Part shown: positions 42,193 through 51,739 of the stretch, piece after piece
How the letters are laid out: each line of letters starts with the position of its first letter
Numbering within the stretch: position 1 is the stretch's first letter
DNA from: Autumnicola tepida
Lineage (GTDB): Bacteria > Bacteroidota > Bacteroidia > Flavobacteriales > Flavobacteriaceae
Assembly: GCF_031846485.1 (NCBI RefSeq)
Contig: NZ_JAVRHQ010000023.1
Coordinates: 12,174 to 76,173 of the forward strand
Direction: 5' to 3'
Length of the DNA: 64,000 bases
The notes under the pieces: model-generated
Seen by the model: only the letters and a program-made list of their open reading frames with translations
What the model was told of the DNA's origin: nothing
The model's database searches: none
Made by a program: the position numbers and the translations under genes

Positions 42193-45006
42193 TTGAAATA
42201 TTTTCTCTTTTCCTGCTTCTTTCTTACGCTTACCGCTTTTAGTTTTGGGCAGAACGGCATCTCCGTGCATGCCAGGCTGGATGCGAAAACAGATACAATT
42301 TATATTCAGCAGGAAATTGTTTATGAGAATAAGAGTAAGGACACGCTTTCTGAAATATTCCTGAATGACTGGATAAACGCCTTCAGCAGTAAAAGCAGTT
42401 ATCTGGGGAAGCGGTTTTCAGAAGAATTTGTAAGGAAATTCCATTTTGCAAGCGCACAGGAACGCGGTGGAACGGTAATAAATGAAATCGCAGATAAACA
42501 GGGTGATTCCATTGGATGGACACGGGTGCCTCAGAGGGTTGATTTAATTAAAATTAAGCCCAAAGAAAGTATCGCTCCCGGTGATAAATTTACCCTGAAT
42601 CTTAATTATGCCATTAAAGTACCTTCAGATCGTTTTACCAGGTATGGCAAAGATTCCCAGGGCAATTACAAGATGCGCTACTGGTATATCACTCCTGCCG
42701 TTTACAGGGAGGATGGATGGCGCCTCTACAGCCATCAAAATCTCGGGCTGGATTATACCCCGCCGGCAAATATTGAGCTTAATCTTGAAATCCCCTCCTC
42801 CTATTATGCCGCTTCAGGCCTAAATACCCTTAACATTTCTACCGAAAACGGGAAGAAATTTGTCCGGATGGTTGGCGAAGACCGGGTAGAATCCAAACTA
42901 TATCTTACCCAGTCCTTTGTTTTTGAAGATCTTTATGCCTACTCTCACGAGGTAATCACAGATCTGGAAGATGACGATCTCCAGCCGGAAGTAAAAGCTA
43001 TTATTCTTAAGCGCATCCTTCAGTACCTGGATACAAGATTAGGAGAATACCCTCATAACAACATTTTCATTACCAGGGAAGATTATCAAAATAGTCCAAT
43101 ATATGGACTAAACCAATTGCCCGGTTTTATCCGTCCGTTTCCTGATGGCTTTCAGTATGACCTGAAACAATTCAAAACCATCACCTACAATTATTTACAG
43201 AACACTCTGTTGCTCGACCCGCGCAGGGATCAATGGGTAAAAGATGCCATTCTCGTCTCGCTTATGATGGATTATGTGGATACCTATTATCCAAAGATGA
43301 AACTTATTGGAAACCTTAGTGACGTTTTTGGGATTAGATGGTTTCATGCCGCCGATCTGGAGTTTAATGACCAGTATCAATTGCTGTATATGAATATGGC
43401 CAGGATGAACCTGGACCAGGCTTTAAACACTCAGCAGGACTCCCTTATAAAATTCAACAAGAATATTGCAAACGCGTATAAAGCGGGAATAGGTTTGGAA
43501 TATGTGGACGATTACCTGGGAACAGATGCAGTGAAGGAATCCATCCACGAATTTTACCAGGAGTATAAACTCCAGCCTACGACCCAGGAAAGTTTCAAAA
43601 ATCTTCTTCAGCAAAATGCTTCAAAAGACCTTGAATGGTTTTTTGAAGATTACGTGAACACCAATAAAAAAATAGATTTTTCCATAAAAAAGGTAAAAAG
43701 GGAAGGTGATTCTCTTATAGTGACAGTCAGGGACAGACGCAATACTGCCATGCCTGTCTCAGTTTATGGGCTTGACGAAGGAAAAGTTGTATATAAAACC
43801 TGGGTAGATGGATTTGGAAAATTAAAAGAGGTGAAAATTCCGCGGAAAGACGTGAAGCGGGTGGCACTTAATTATGAGCAAAAAATTCCTGAAGTCAACC
43901 AGAGGAACAATTATGAAGGCGTAACGAAATTACTGGATAAACCACTACAATTCCGGCTTTTGCAGGATGTGGAAGACCCAAGGTACAGCCAGTTATTTTT
44001 TATGCCGGAGTTTGATTATAATCTTTATGACGGGATTTCCATAGGCCCAAAGCTCTACAACAGCACCTTTCTCAACAAGAACCTGAATTATAAAATTTCC
44101 CCAAAGTATGCTTTTGGCAGCGAAACTATTGTAGGATCGGCCTCCGTCTCTTACACCCACCAGTACGATAATCAAAAATTGTATGCCGTAAGCTACGGGA
44201 TTGGCGGAACACGTTTTTCCTATGGCTATAATTTGTTTTATGAGAAATTTACTCCCTTTATGGTTTTTGCCTTCAGGGATGAATATCTTAGGAGTAATGA
44301 GAGGCAGTATCTAACAATTAGAAACGTAGGGGTACAACGGGATGTTAACCCTATAGACCCTGTGGAGCAGCCAGATTATAACGTATTTAACGTAAAATAC
44401 ACTTACAGGAATCCGAATATTGTAGATTACTATTCCGGCTCTGTAGATTACCAGCTGGCAGAGAAGTTCAGTAAAATTTCGCTTAGCCTGGAATACCGGA
44501 AATTGTTTAAGAACAACCGCCAGGTCAACCTTCGCCTGTTCGCAGGAACTTTTCTTTACAACGATGTTCAAAATACCGATTATTTCAGCTTTGCCTTAGA
44601 CCGGCCTACAGATTACCTCTTCGACTATAATTACTACGGAAGAAGCCAGGGCAGCGGACTATTCAGCCAACAAATTATTGTAGCTGAAGGGGGATTTAAA
44701 TCCCAGCTGAAGCCTGCATTTGCCAATCAATGGATGACCACTCTTAACGGTAGCACCAACATCTGGAACTGGATCTATGCTTATGGCGATGTTGGACTCG
44801 TAAAAAACCAGTTTCTCCAACCAAAATTCATGTACGATTCAGGAATACGGGTAAGCCTTGTAGCCGATTATTTTGAGGTTTTCTTCCCTGTTTACTCCAA
44901 TTTAGGCTGGGAAATTGCACAACCTAATTACGACCAAAAAATTCGTTTTATCGTTTCCCTGGATATTAATACCTTAATTAAACTCTTTACCAGAAGGTGG
45001 TATTAA
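42193..45006 (+). CDS. M1-aminopeptidase-like protein without zinc-binding residues, with predicted C-terminal barrel
   Basis: A 937-residue exported protein starting at TTG (signal MKYFLFSCFFLTLTAFSFGQ). Residues 20-250 resemble the M1 N-terminal beta domain. The GxMEN-like site reads SPIYGLNQLPGF (301-312). Where HExxH should stand the sequence is LKQFKTITYNYLQN (324-337), and the second zinc-ligand helix reads DQWVKDAILVSL (346-357), so the catalytic residues are missing. From about residue 590 the sequence is strand-turn-strand with aromatic girdles, and it ends LIKLFTRRWY, as outer-membrane barrels do. It may bind peptides or assemble at the outer membrane rather than cleave. The peptidase resemblance is by layout, the barrel by pattern. 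Confidence 0.75.
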   Translation: MKYFLFSCFFLTLTAFSFGQNGISVHARLDAKTDTIYIQQEIVYENKSKDTLSEIFLNDWINAFSSKSSYLGKRFSEEFVRKFHFASAQERGGTVINEIADKQGDSIGWTRVPQRVDLIKIKPKESIAPGDKFTLNLNYAIKVPSDRFTRYGKDSQGNYKMRYWYITPAVYREDGWRLYSHQNLGLDYTPPANIELNLEIPSSYYAASGLNTLNISTENGKKFVRMVGEDRVESKLYLTQSFVFEDLYAYSHEVITDLEDDDLQPEVKAIILKRILQYLDTRLGEYPHNNIFITREDYQNSPIYGLNQLPGFIRPFPDGFQYDLKQFKTITYNYLQNTLLLDPRRDQWVKDAILVSLMMDYVDTYYPKMKLIGNLSDVFGIRWFHAADLEFNDQYQLLYMNMARMNLDQALNTQQDSLIKFNKNIANAYKAGIGLEYVDDYLGTDAVKESIHEFYQEYKLQPTTQESFKNLLQQNASKDLEWFFEDYVNTNKKIDFSIKKVKREGDSLIVTVRDRRNTAMPVSVYGLDEGKVVYKTWVDGFGKLKEVKIPRKDVKRVALNYEQKIPEVNQRNNYEGVTKLLDKPLQFRLLQDVEDPRYSQLFFMPEFDYNLYDGISIGPKLYNSTFLNKNLNYKISPKYAFGSETIVGSASVSYTHQYDNQKLYAVSYGIGGTRFSYGYNLFYEKFTPFMVFAFRDEYLRSNERQYLTIRNVGVQRDVNPIDPVEQPDYNVFNVKYTYRNPNIVDYYSGSVDYQLAEKFSKISLSLEYRKLFKNNRQVNLRLFAGTFLYNDVQNTDYFSFALDRPTDYLFDYNYYGRSQGSGLFSQQIIVAEGGFKSQLKPAFANQWMTTLNGSTNIWNWIYAYGDVGLVKNQFLQPKFMYDSGIRVSLVADYFEVFFPVYSNLGWEIAQPNYDQKIRFIVSLDINTLIKLFTRRWY

Positions 45007-45155
45007 GCTTAGGAGCTTTACGGTTTCATCTTACCCTCTTTTTAGCCATTGAATTATTCTCAAAAATTCTCCTGTTACGGAGAAGTTAATTTTTTATTAA
45101 TTAAAAATTAGCAGTTTCAGATACAGAAAAGCTAAAATAACTCAAAATTTATGAA

Positions 45156-45186
45156 TTGTATATAATCATTGTTTTCGCTACATTTG
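45156..45186 (+). promoter_or_regulatory. Putative promoter of the E1 fusion gene
   Basis: TTG at 45156-45158 and TACATTTG at 45179-45186 are spaced 20 bases apart, as in the Bacteroidota -33/-7 consensus. The ATG at 45208 is 21 bases downstream. Confidence 0.55.
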
Positions 45187-45207
45187 TATTTATTCAAAAC
45201 CAAGTTC

Positions 45208-47610
45208 ATGCACAGCGAAATACAGACAAAAGATTCCATATCCTTTGAAGATTTTAAGGCGCAGGTCCTTAAAGACTACAAAATTGCTGTTACCAGCAGG
45301 GAATGCAGTATCCTGGGAAGACGGGAAGTGCTTACCGGTAAAGCAAAGTTTGGAATTTTTGGGGATGGCAAGGAGGTACCGCAGCTAGCCATGGCCAAAG
45401 CTTTTAAAAATGGAGATTTCAGGTCGGGTTACTATCGTGATCAAACCTTTATGATGGCTATTGATGAACTTACAATCCAGCAGTTTTTTGCCGGTCTTTA
45501 CGCCGACACCAATATAGAAAACGAGCCCATGTCTGCCGGAAGGCAAATGGGTGGGCATTTCACCACACATAACTTAAATGAAGACGGTTCCTGGAAAAAT
45601 TTGATGAAACAAAAAAATTCCAGTTCAGATATTTCTCCCACGGCAGGACAAATGCCCAGATTATTGGGCCTGGCACAGGCTTCAAAAATTTACCGAAACG
45701 TTGAGGGGATTGATGCTGAAAAATTCTCAGACAATGGAAACGAAATAGCCTGGGGAACAATAGGCAATGCCAGTACCAGTGAAGGCCATTTTTGGGAAGC
45801 TATAAACGCGGCCGGTGTGATGCAGGTTCCACTGGTAATGAGCGTTTGGGATGATGAATATGGAATTTCTGTACATGCGAGGCATCAAACTACTAAAGAG
45901 AGCATTTCAAAAATCCTGAAAGGCTTCCAGCGCAACGAAGACGAGAAAGGGATTGAAATAATTGTGGTAAACGGCTGGGATTATGTCGCCCTTGTGGAAG
46001 CCTATGAAAATGCCGCCAAAATTGCCCGAAAGGAGCATTGCCCTGTGTTGATACATGTAGTGGAGCTTACGCAACCGCAGGGCCATTCCACTTCAGGGTC
46101 TCATGAACGCTATAAAAGTGAAGAAAGGTTGGGCTGGGAAAAGGAATATGACTGTAATGTTAAATTCCGGGAATGGATTATAGAAAATAATTTTTCTTCC
46201 GCAGAAGAACTGGACCAGCTCGAGAAAGAGATAAAGAAAGAAGTAAGGGAAGGCAAAAAAGAAGCCTGGAACAATTACCTTCTCCCTGCCAGAAAAAAAC
46301 AGAAAGAATTAATACAGCTGTTAACCAAAGCTGCAGGACAAAGTTCCAATAAGAATTTTATTATAAAACTGAAGAATGAGCTGGCCTCTTCCAGGGAAGC
46401 GCTGAAGAAGGATGTGATCTCTACAGCAAGAAAAGCACTTCGATACCTTTTGGGAGAAAATTCCGCTGAAAAGCAGGAACTTTTAAAATGGCTGGAAGAA
46501 TACACCGAAGAAACCCATGAAGAATATAGCAGCCATCTTTACCAGGAAAATGATTCCAGATTTCGGGAAGTAGCGCCGGAATATGATCCAAATGCTCCTG
46601 AAGTAGATGCCCGTGTTATTCTCAGGGACAATTTTGATACTATTTTCTCTAACCGCCCGGAGACGTTGATCTTTGGCGAAGATACCGGCGAGATTGGGGA
46701 TGTTAACCAGGGATTGGAAGGATTACAGGCAAAGCACGGGAAACTAAGAGTAGCCGATACAGGAATAAGGGAAGCCACTATCCTGGGACAGGGTATAGGA
46801 ATGGCAATGCGCGGACTGCGCCCTATTGCTGAGATCCAGTATCTTGATTATGTGATGTATGCCCTGCAAACCATGAGTGACGACCTCGCCACCCTTCACT
46901 ACCGCACAAAAGGAAAACAAAAAGCACCACTCATTGTAAGAACCCGTGGCCACCGCCTGGAAGGTATCTGGCATAGCGGCTCACAATTGGGGGGATTGAT
47001 CAATTTGCTAAGGGGAATGTATATACTTGTTCCCCGTAACATGACCAAGGCAGCAGGATTTTACAATACGTTGCTGGAAATTGACACCCCGGCGCTGGTT
47101 ATTGAATGCCTGAACGGTTACAGGTTAAAAGAAAAGTTGCCAACCAACCTGGGAGAATTTAAAACACCAGTGGGTGTTACAGAAACTTTGAAGGAAGGAA
47201 GAGATATTACTCTTGTTTCTTATGGTTCCACGCTACGTATCGTAGAACAAACTGCTCAGGAACTGGAGGAATATGGTATTAATGCTGAAGTTATTGATGT
47301 ACAGTCTTTACTTCCTTTTGATTTAAACCATGACATTGTAAAAAGTGTGGAGAAAACAAACCGCTTACTTGTTATAGACGAAGATGTTCCGGGAGGCGCT
47401 TCGGCATATATTTTACAAAAAGTGCTGGAAGAGCAGAATGCTTACCGTTTTCTGGACAGCAAGCCCCAAACGCTTACAGCCAGGGAACACCGTCCTGCCT
47501 ATGGATCGGATGGGGATTATTTCTCCAAACCTTCTGCGGAAGATATTTTTGAAAAAGTCTATGCCATTATGCATGAGACCAATCCGGCGAAATTCCCTAA
47601 ACTCAGATAG
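45208..47610 (+). CDS. Fused alpha/beta 2-oxoacid dehydrogenase E1 component
   Basis: An 800-residue thiamine-diphosphate enzyme joining E1 alpha (about residues 1-370) and E1 beta (about 470-800). The alpha part shows GYYRDQTFMM and the cofactor segment GNASTSEGHFWEA..WDDEYGIS. The beta part shows FGEDTGEIGDVNQGLEGLQ and GMAMRGLRPIAEIQYLDYV, with GHRLEGIWHSG and LVSYGSTLRIV later. It decarboxylates a 2-oxoacid (branched-chain or pyruvate) and passes the acyl group to an E2 lipoyl protein encoded elsewhere. The ATG at 45208 follows a good promoter; the frame extends to a TTG at 45169 without family support. The canonical GDG..NN is GNA..DD here. Confidence 0.92.
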   Translation: MHSEIQTKDSISFEDFKAQVLKDYKIAVTSRECSILGRREVLTGKAKFGIFGDGKEVPQLAMAKAFKNGDFRSGYYRDQTFMMAIDELTIQQFFAGLYADTNIENEPMSAGRQMGGHFTTHNLNEDGSWKNLMKQKNSSSDISPTAGQMPRLLGLAQASKIYRNVEGIDAEKFSDNGNEIAWGTIGNASTSEGHFWEAINAAGVMQVPLVMSVWDDEYGISVHARHQTTKESISKILKGFQRNEDEKGIEIIVVNGWDYVALVEAYENAAKIARKEHCPVLIHVVELTQPQGHSTSGSHERYKSEERLGWEKEYDCNVKFREWIIENNFSSAEELDQLEKEIKKEVREGKKEAWNNYLLPARKKQKELIQLLTKAAGQSSNKNFIIKLKNELASSREALKKDVISTARKALRYLLGENSAEKQELLKWLEEYTEETHEEYSSHLYQENDSRFREVAPEYDPNAPEVDARVILRDNFDTIFSNRPETLIFGEDTGEIGDVNQGLEGLQAKHGKLRVADTGIREATILGQGIGMAMRGLRPIAEIQYLDYVMYALQTMSDDLATLHYRTKGKQKAPLIVRTRGHRLEGIWHSGSQLGGLINLLRGMYILVPRNMTKAAGFYNTLLEIDTPALVIECLNGYRLKEKLPTNLGEFKTPVGVTETLKEGRDITLVSYGSTLRIVEQTAQELEEYGINAEVIDVQSLLPFDLNHDIVKSVEKTNRLLVIDEDVPGGASAYILQKVLEEQNAYRFLDSKPQTLTAREHRPAYGSDGDYFSKPSAEDIFEKVYAIMHETNPAKFPKLR

Positions 47611-47635
47611 TAATTTGACCTATCGTAAAATTGTA

Positions 47636-47664
47636 AAGCCCGTCCCTCCTGCAGGTTCGGGTTT
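47636..47664 (+). terminator. Weak hairpin after the E1 gene
   Basis: AAGCCCG / CGGGTTT with a CCTGCAGG palindrome in the loop, 26 bases past the stop. Only a short T-rich segment follows. Confidence 0.4.
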
Positions 47665-47802
47665 CTATTTATAATTTTTATGAGCAGATTCCATTTAACC
47701 CGATATTGATTATTCCCCTTTTAACCTTTTATTATCAACTTTTATTAGCATTCTCTAGGACAGTAATGCTAAATTAAAGGAGAAAAATCATAAAAGAAGA
47801 TT

Positions 47803-48684
47803 ATGTCACAGGATGATAAAATATTGGAAACAATTGATAAACATGAGAGGTCAGGAAAGTATTTTGAAGTAAATGGCATTCGTACATTTGCCTTAGACTA
47901 CGGAGAAGGTGAAGCCATAATTTGCATCCACGGCGTTCCCACTTCGTCATTTTTGTACCGAAAAGTACTGAAATCTTTAGCTGAAAAAGATTATAGGGCG
48001 ATTTCTATAGACCTGCCTGGTCTCGGACTTTCTGCCAGGCCGGAAGATTTTAATTACAGTTTTCCCGGGTTTGCAGATTTTCTTTCCCAGGCAATACAGG
48101 AACTTAAAATAGCAAAATTTCATCTTGTGGTGCATGATATTGGGGGCCCAATAGGTTTCGCGCTTGCAGCCAAAAACCTTGAAAAAGTACTTTCCCTTAC
48201 CATCCTTAACACCTGGGTAGATGTTGTGAACTTTAAAAAGCCTTTACCAATGAGGCCTTTTGAGAAGAAGGTTTTAGGCGAAGCCGAATTAAAAATGCTC
48301 ACCCGCAATACCTGGCCGGTCATGTTTTCTACCCTGGGAGTTTCCAATGCTTCCGCTATTCCAGGTGAAGAAATTAAAGCTTATGTAGATTTGCTCAAGC
48401 GTGAAGACAACGGGAAAGCGTTTTTAAAAATCATGCGCAATTTCGCCAATTCTCCCCAATTCCGCGAGTCATGTCTACAGGCGGTACAAAACACTACTTA
48501 TCCCGTTCAGGCCATTTGGGGAAAAGACGACCCGGGGCTAACGTATGACCGATATGGCAGGGAAATAGAGAAAGAAGCAGATTTGGATGAAATGACACTT
48601 CTCTCCTCCCGCCACTTTCTTCAGGAAGAAGCATGGGAAGAAATAGCTAAAAAGATAGATGCCCTTGCAGGAAAAGCCTATTAA
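47803..48684 (+). CDS. Alpha/beta hydrolase with aspartate nucleophile (epoxide hydrolase / dehalogenase-like)
   Basis: A 293-residue cytosolic hydrolase. It shows the oxyanion motif HGVP (43-46), the nucleophile elbow VVHDIGGP with D112, an acid in AIWGKDDPGL and a histidine in SSRHFLQEE. An aspartate nucleophile is typical of epoxide hydrolases and haloalkane dehalogenases rather than esterases. The tryptophan that follows the nucleophile in dehalogenases is isoleucine here, and HGN is HGV, so halide binding looks absent. Epoxide hydrolysis is the better guess. It stands alone, convergent with the PH-domain genes. The substrate is unknown. Confidence 0.82.
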   Translation: MSQDDKILETIDKHERSGKYFEVNGIRTFALDYGEGEAIICIHGVPTSSFLYRKVLKSLAEKDYRAISIDLPGLGLSARPEDFNYSFPGFADFLSQAIQELKIAKFHLVVHDIGGPIGFALAAKNLEKVLSLTILNTWVDVVNFKKPLPMRPFEKKVLGEAELKMLTRNTWPVMFSTLGVSNASAIPGEEIKAYVDLLKREDNGKAFLKIMRNFANSPQFRESCLQAVQNTTYPVQAIWGKDDPGLTYDRYGREIEKEADLDEMTLLSSRHFLQEEAWEEIAKKIDALAGKAY

Positions 48685-48685
48685 T

Positions 48686-50197
48686 TTACATCCAGGAAAA
48701 TCTGGAACTTTCTACTTTATAAAGGCTGTAATTCATAAATACAAGCACCTCTTCATCTACTGCGCGGAAGGAGATATCTCCTCCGGCGGTATGGAAAATT
48801 AAATTTACAAGGCCCCGCCTTCTATACCAAAACGGCCTTTTTACACTTATTGCCTGTAGCTTGTAAAGCTCTGTAGTTTGAGTTGTTTTATCCCATACCC
48901 CGTAAGATTTCACAAGAAAATCTTCCGTAAATTCCAGCTTTAGGGCTTTATAACTTAAGAAATTATACCCGCTGATCATTACAAAATAAAGAGCGGACAA
49001 TATTCCCCATTCCCTAAAGGTCACTTCCGGTAGTGCAAATGGGATTATCAGGCTCAAAATTAAGGGAATGAGGCTTAAATTTATTCTTCGGAAAAAATCC
49101 ACAATATGAGGCTGATAAGAAGCAATACTTTCTTCTTCCCTTTTATTGTACAAAAAGTTTTTTACCCTGAAAGCTGCTTCTCCCGTAAGCCCGGGAATAG
49201 TGACTTTACTTTTTTTCTTTTTATTGCGGCTGCTGCTGGCCAGGCTGATCTTTGCTTCATATAAATCCAGTTTTCGTTGTATAGGATTAGTGGTAATGCC
49301 TAATATCTGGACCCTTCGCGGCTGCAGCCCTACCTTTGTATTGGTACGAAGCCCCATTTCCAAAAGCAGGCGCTCTTTAGTTTGCTTCAGGTTAAGGTTG
49401 TAATATTTGATAAAAACTTCAGCTACCGTAATTAAAATACTGAACAAAAGAAGAATTAAAAAAAGGCTGGCATAAAAAAAAGCTGAACCAGAAGGTAAAG
49501 CTACTTTGCCCGCTTCTTCCAAAAACATATCTTTTTCTTCCTTAAAAACGTTGTTTAGTTCATTAAAAATAGTGCTGAAAAATGCCAGGATCAGTCCAAT
49601 GCCCCTGAAGAAATTTGAGCTTAAACCAATTTTTAACAAAGTGGCTAAACTTAGCCTGTACTCCCAGACATAAGCTTCTTTCGTCTGTTCCTGCTGTGAT
49701 TCCATAGCAGCAACATCCTTATCTTCCTTTCCGCTAAGTAAAATTTCGGAAAGCGCTTCAGCATCCTTCCGGTTAATAGCCTTTATTTTAACTTCTTTAG
49801 CTGCGCTTCCTGCAGTATCGATTACCAGAGAATACACCCCAATGATGCGCTCTAAAATTCCCCTTTCTGAATTTACCTGCTGAATCTTATCAAAGGGAAT
49901 GGCTATTAAATCTGAAGATAATACGCCTTTCCGAAGGATAAATTCCTCCTTGCCATAATCTATATGAAACTGGAAATTCCTGTAGCTGAAATAACTGTAA
50001 AGTACAATTCCAAGCAAGACAACGGCAAAGCCGGTGCTAACGTAAGCGAGTGGGATTTCTGAAGGCTGTTTAAGCAGAAAGTAAAAAAGCAATGCCCAAA
50101 ACATCCTGAAAAGTTTATAGAGCACCCCGGAAAAAATCAGCAATATTCCCGCGGAAGACTGCCGCTGCGGAGTACTAAAATTTTCCTCCCTCATCAT
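48686..50197 (-). CDS. PH-domain membrane protein (YdbT/bPH2 type)
   Basis: A 504-residue inner-membrane protein from the ATG at 50197 (a second ATG follows at 50194); the frame runs to 50353 inside the upstream gene and that extension is out of family. It has several bPH2 (DUF304) blocks, for example DLIAIPFDKIQQVNSERGIL and RRVQILGITTNPIQRKLDLY. These alternate with pairs of transmembrane helices. It overlaps the smaller PH-domain gene upstream by 23 bases. The pair resembles YdbT/YdbS of Bacillus, a set linked to resistance to some antimicrobials and surfactants. The mechanism is not known. Confidence 0.85.
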   Translation of the reverse strand: MMREENFSTPQRQSSAGILLIFSGVLYKLFRMFWALLFYFLLKQPSEIPLAYVSTGFAVVLLGIVLYSYFSYRNFQFHIDYGKEEFILRKGVLSSDLIAIPFDKIQQVNSERGILERIIGVYSLVIDTAGSAAKEVKIKAINRKDAEALSEILLSGKEDKDVAAMESQQEQTKEAYVWEYRLSLATLLKIGLSSNFFRGIGLILAFFSTIFNELNNVFKEEKDMFLEEAGKVALPSGSAFFYASLFLILLLFSILITVAEVFIKYYNLNLKQTKERLLLEMGLRTNTKVGLQPRRVQILGITTNPIQRKLDLYEAKISLASSSRNKKKKSKVTIPGLTGEAAFRVKNFLYNKREEESIASYQPHIVDFFRRINLSLIPLILSLIIPFALPEVTFREWGILSALYFVMISGYNFLSYKALKLEFTEDFLVKSYGVWDKTTQTTELYKLQAISVKRPFWYRRRGLVNLIFHTAGGDISFRAVDEEVLVFMNYSLYKVESSRFSWM

Positions 50198-50717
50198 CTG
50201 ATATTTTCTGAACCAATGCTTCCTTAAGGTCCCTTGCAAGTTCAGGTTTAAGGCCGGGAATGGAAATATCGCTGCCGCTGCCTCCCGCTGTAAATATTTT
50301 AAGAGTGGAAAGTTTAAATATCTTATCCAGTACACCCCTGGAAATGGAAACATGCTGAATACGGTTAAAGGAAATCACCGTGGTTTTGGAAACAATATAG
50401 CCCCGCCTGTAGATAATATCCTTTTCGCGCAGGCAGTAGCCATAAACCTTCTGCATTTTCCAGGCATTGAAATAAAGAAAACTGAAAATTACAAAAGCGC
50501 CAATGGCAAATCCCGCGGTTAATCTATCTTCCTGTTGATTGTAAAACAGGAAAACACAAAAAGCAGCAACTGCCAGCAACCATATACTAATTTGAATAAG
50601 ATGCTTGCTGAGCAGTTTTCTGGAAATGGGATTATAGGAAACTTCCTGGAACCTGGGCAAAGTTTCCAGTGCAATAATGCTATTTTGAAAGGATTCTTTT
50701 TGATCTACGGAATCCAT
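50175..50717 (-). CDS. PH-domain membrane protein (YdbS/bPH2 type)
   Basis: A 180-residue protein with two central transmembrane helices (about 40-75) and one bPH2 block (RRGYIVSKTTVISFNRIQHV, then SRGVLDKIFKLSTLKIFTAG). The length and layout match YdbS. It overlaps the menB stop by 13 bases upstream and the larger YdbT-like gene by 23 bases downstream. These overlaps suggest translational coupling within one leftward transcript. The two PH proteins probably work as a complex in the inner membrane. Its link with menB is only positional. Confidence 0.87.
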   Translation of the reverse strand: MDSVDQKESFQNSIIALETLPRFQEVSYNPISRKLLSKHLIQISIWLLAVAAFCVFLFYNQQEDRLTAGFAIGAFVIFSFLYFNAWKMQKVYGYCLREKDIIYRRGYIVSKTTVISFNRIQHVSISRGVLDKIFKLSTLKIFTAGGSGSDISIPGLKPELARDLKEALVQKISDDEGGKF

Positions 50718-51544
50718 TTTTTTTCAAAGTTAGGTTTTCTTTTCTCCAGGAAAGCATTCCGGCCTTCTTTGGCTTCATCCGTCATATAAGCCAGCCTGGT
50801 GGCCTCTCCTGCAAATACCTGTTGCCCCACCATCCCATCGTCGGTAAGGTTCATTGCGAATTTCAGCATTTTTATGGAAGTAGGCGACTTTGCCAGTATT
50901 TCCTGCGCCCATTCATAAGCGGTATCTTCAAGCTCATCATGCGGCACCACTTTGTTGACCATTCCCATTTCAAAAGCTTCCTGCGCAGAATAATTTCTTC
51001 CGAGGAAAAATATTTCCCGCGCCTTTTTCTGCCCTACCATTTTTGCCAGGTAAGCCGATCCATAGCCCCCGTCAAAACTGGTTACATCGGCATCAGTTTG
51101 TTTAAAGATAGCATGTTCCTTACTGGCAAGGGTGAGGTCGCACACCACGTGCAGGCTATGCCCGCCTCCAACTGCCCAGCCGGGAACCACGGCAAGCACG
51201 GCTTTTGGCATAAACCTTATAAGGCGTTGCACTTCCAGGATATTCAGGCGGTGCATCCCATCTTCACCTACATATCCCTGGTGTCCACGGGCCTTTTGAT
51301 CGCCCCCGCTGCAAAAAGAATAAACCCCATCTTTAGTTGATGGGCCTTCCGCAGATAACAGCACCACTCCAATAGAAGTGTCTTCCTGCGCTTCGTAAAA
51401 AGCATCGTAAAGCTCACTGGTGGTTCTGGGCCTGAAGGCGTTCCTTACATCGGGCCGATTAAATGCGATACGGGCAACACCATTAGATTTTTTATAGGTA
51501 ATATCTTCGTACTCCTTTGCGGTCTTCCAATCAATTTTTGCCAT
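50705..51544 (-). CDS. menB: 1,4-dihydroxy-2-naphthoyl-CoA synthase
   Basis: A 279-residue crotonase-fold enzyme that closes the ring of o-succinylbenzoyl-CoA in menaquinone synthesis. It shows IAFNRPDVRNAFRPRT, CSGGDQKARGHQGYVG, VPGWAVGGGHSLHVVCDLTL and TDADVTSFDGGYGSAYLAKM, all diagnostic of MenB. The length is right. The pathway partners menD, menF and a MenI-like gene lie at 53640-57143 on the same strand, separated by four unrelated genes. It overlaps the PH-domain gene downstream by 13 bases. Confidence 0.97.
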   Translation of the reverse strand: MAKIDWKTAKEYEDITYKKSNGVARIAFNRPDVRNAFRPRTTSELYDAFYEAQEDTSIGVVLLSAEGPSTKDGVYSFCSGGDQKARGHQGYVGEDGMHRLNILEVQRLIRFMPKAVLAVVPGWAVGGGHSLHVVCDLTLASKEHAIFKQTDADVTSFDGGYGSAYLAKMVGQKKAREIFFLGRNYSAQEAFEMGMVNKVVPHDELEDTAYEWAQEILAKSPTSIKMLKFAMNLTDDGMVGQQVFAGEATRLAYMTDEAKEGRNAFLEKRKPNFEKKWIP

Positions 51545-51739
51545 TCTTATAGTTTTGAAGTAAAAGTAAAGCTTTCTGCCAATTTCAGAAAAGCACAGCC
51601 AAAAAGAGGCCGCTTTAAATTAAAATGTGAAATTTCGAGCGCAGCCGGGAAGGCTTTAATGCATTTTTTCTTATAAGCACCTCTCGCGTGCGCTCGAGTC
51701 CACAGATTTCAAAAGACTTTTAAAATTGCCTTTTCTTAA

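Noticed and set aside
47803..48684. Haloalkane dehalogenase
   Set aside because: The nucleophile is aspartate, but the halide-binding Trp after it and the Asn of HGN are missing, so dehalogenase activity is not supported.
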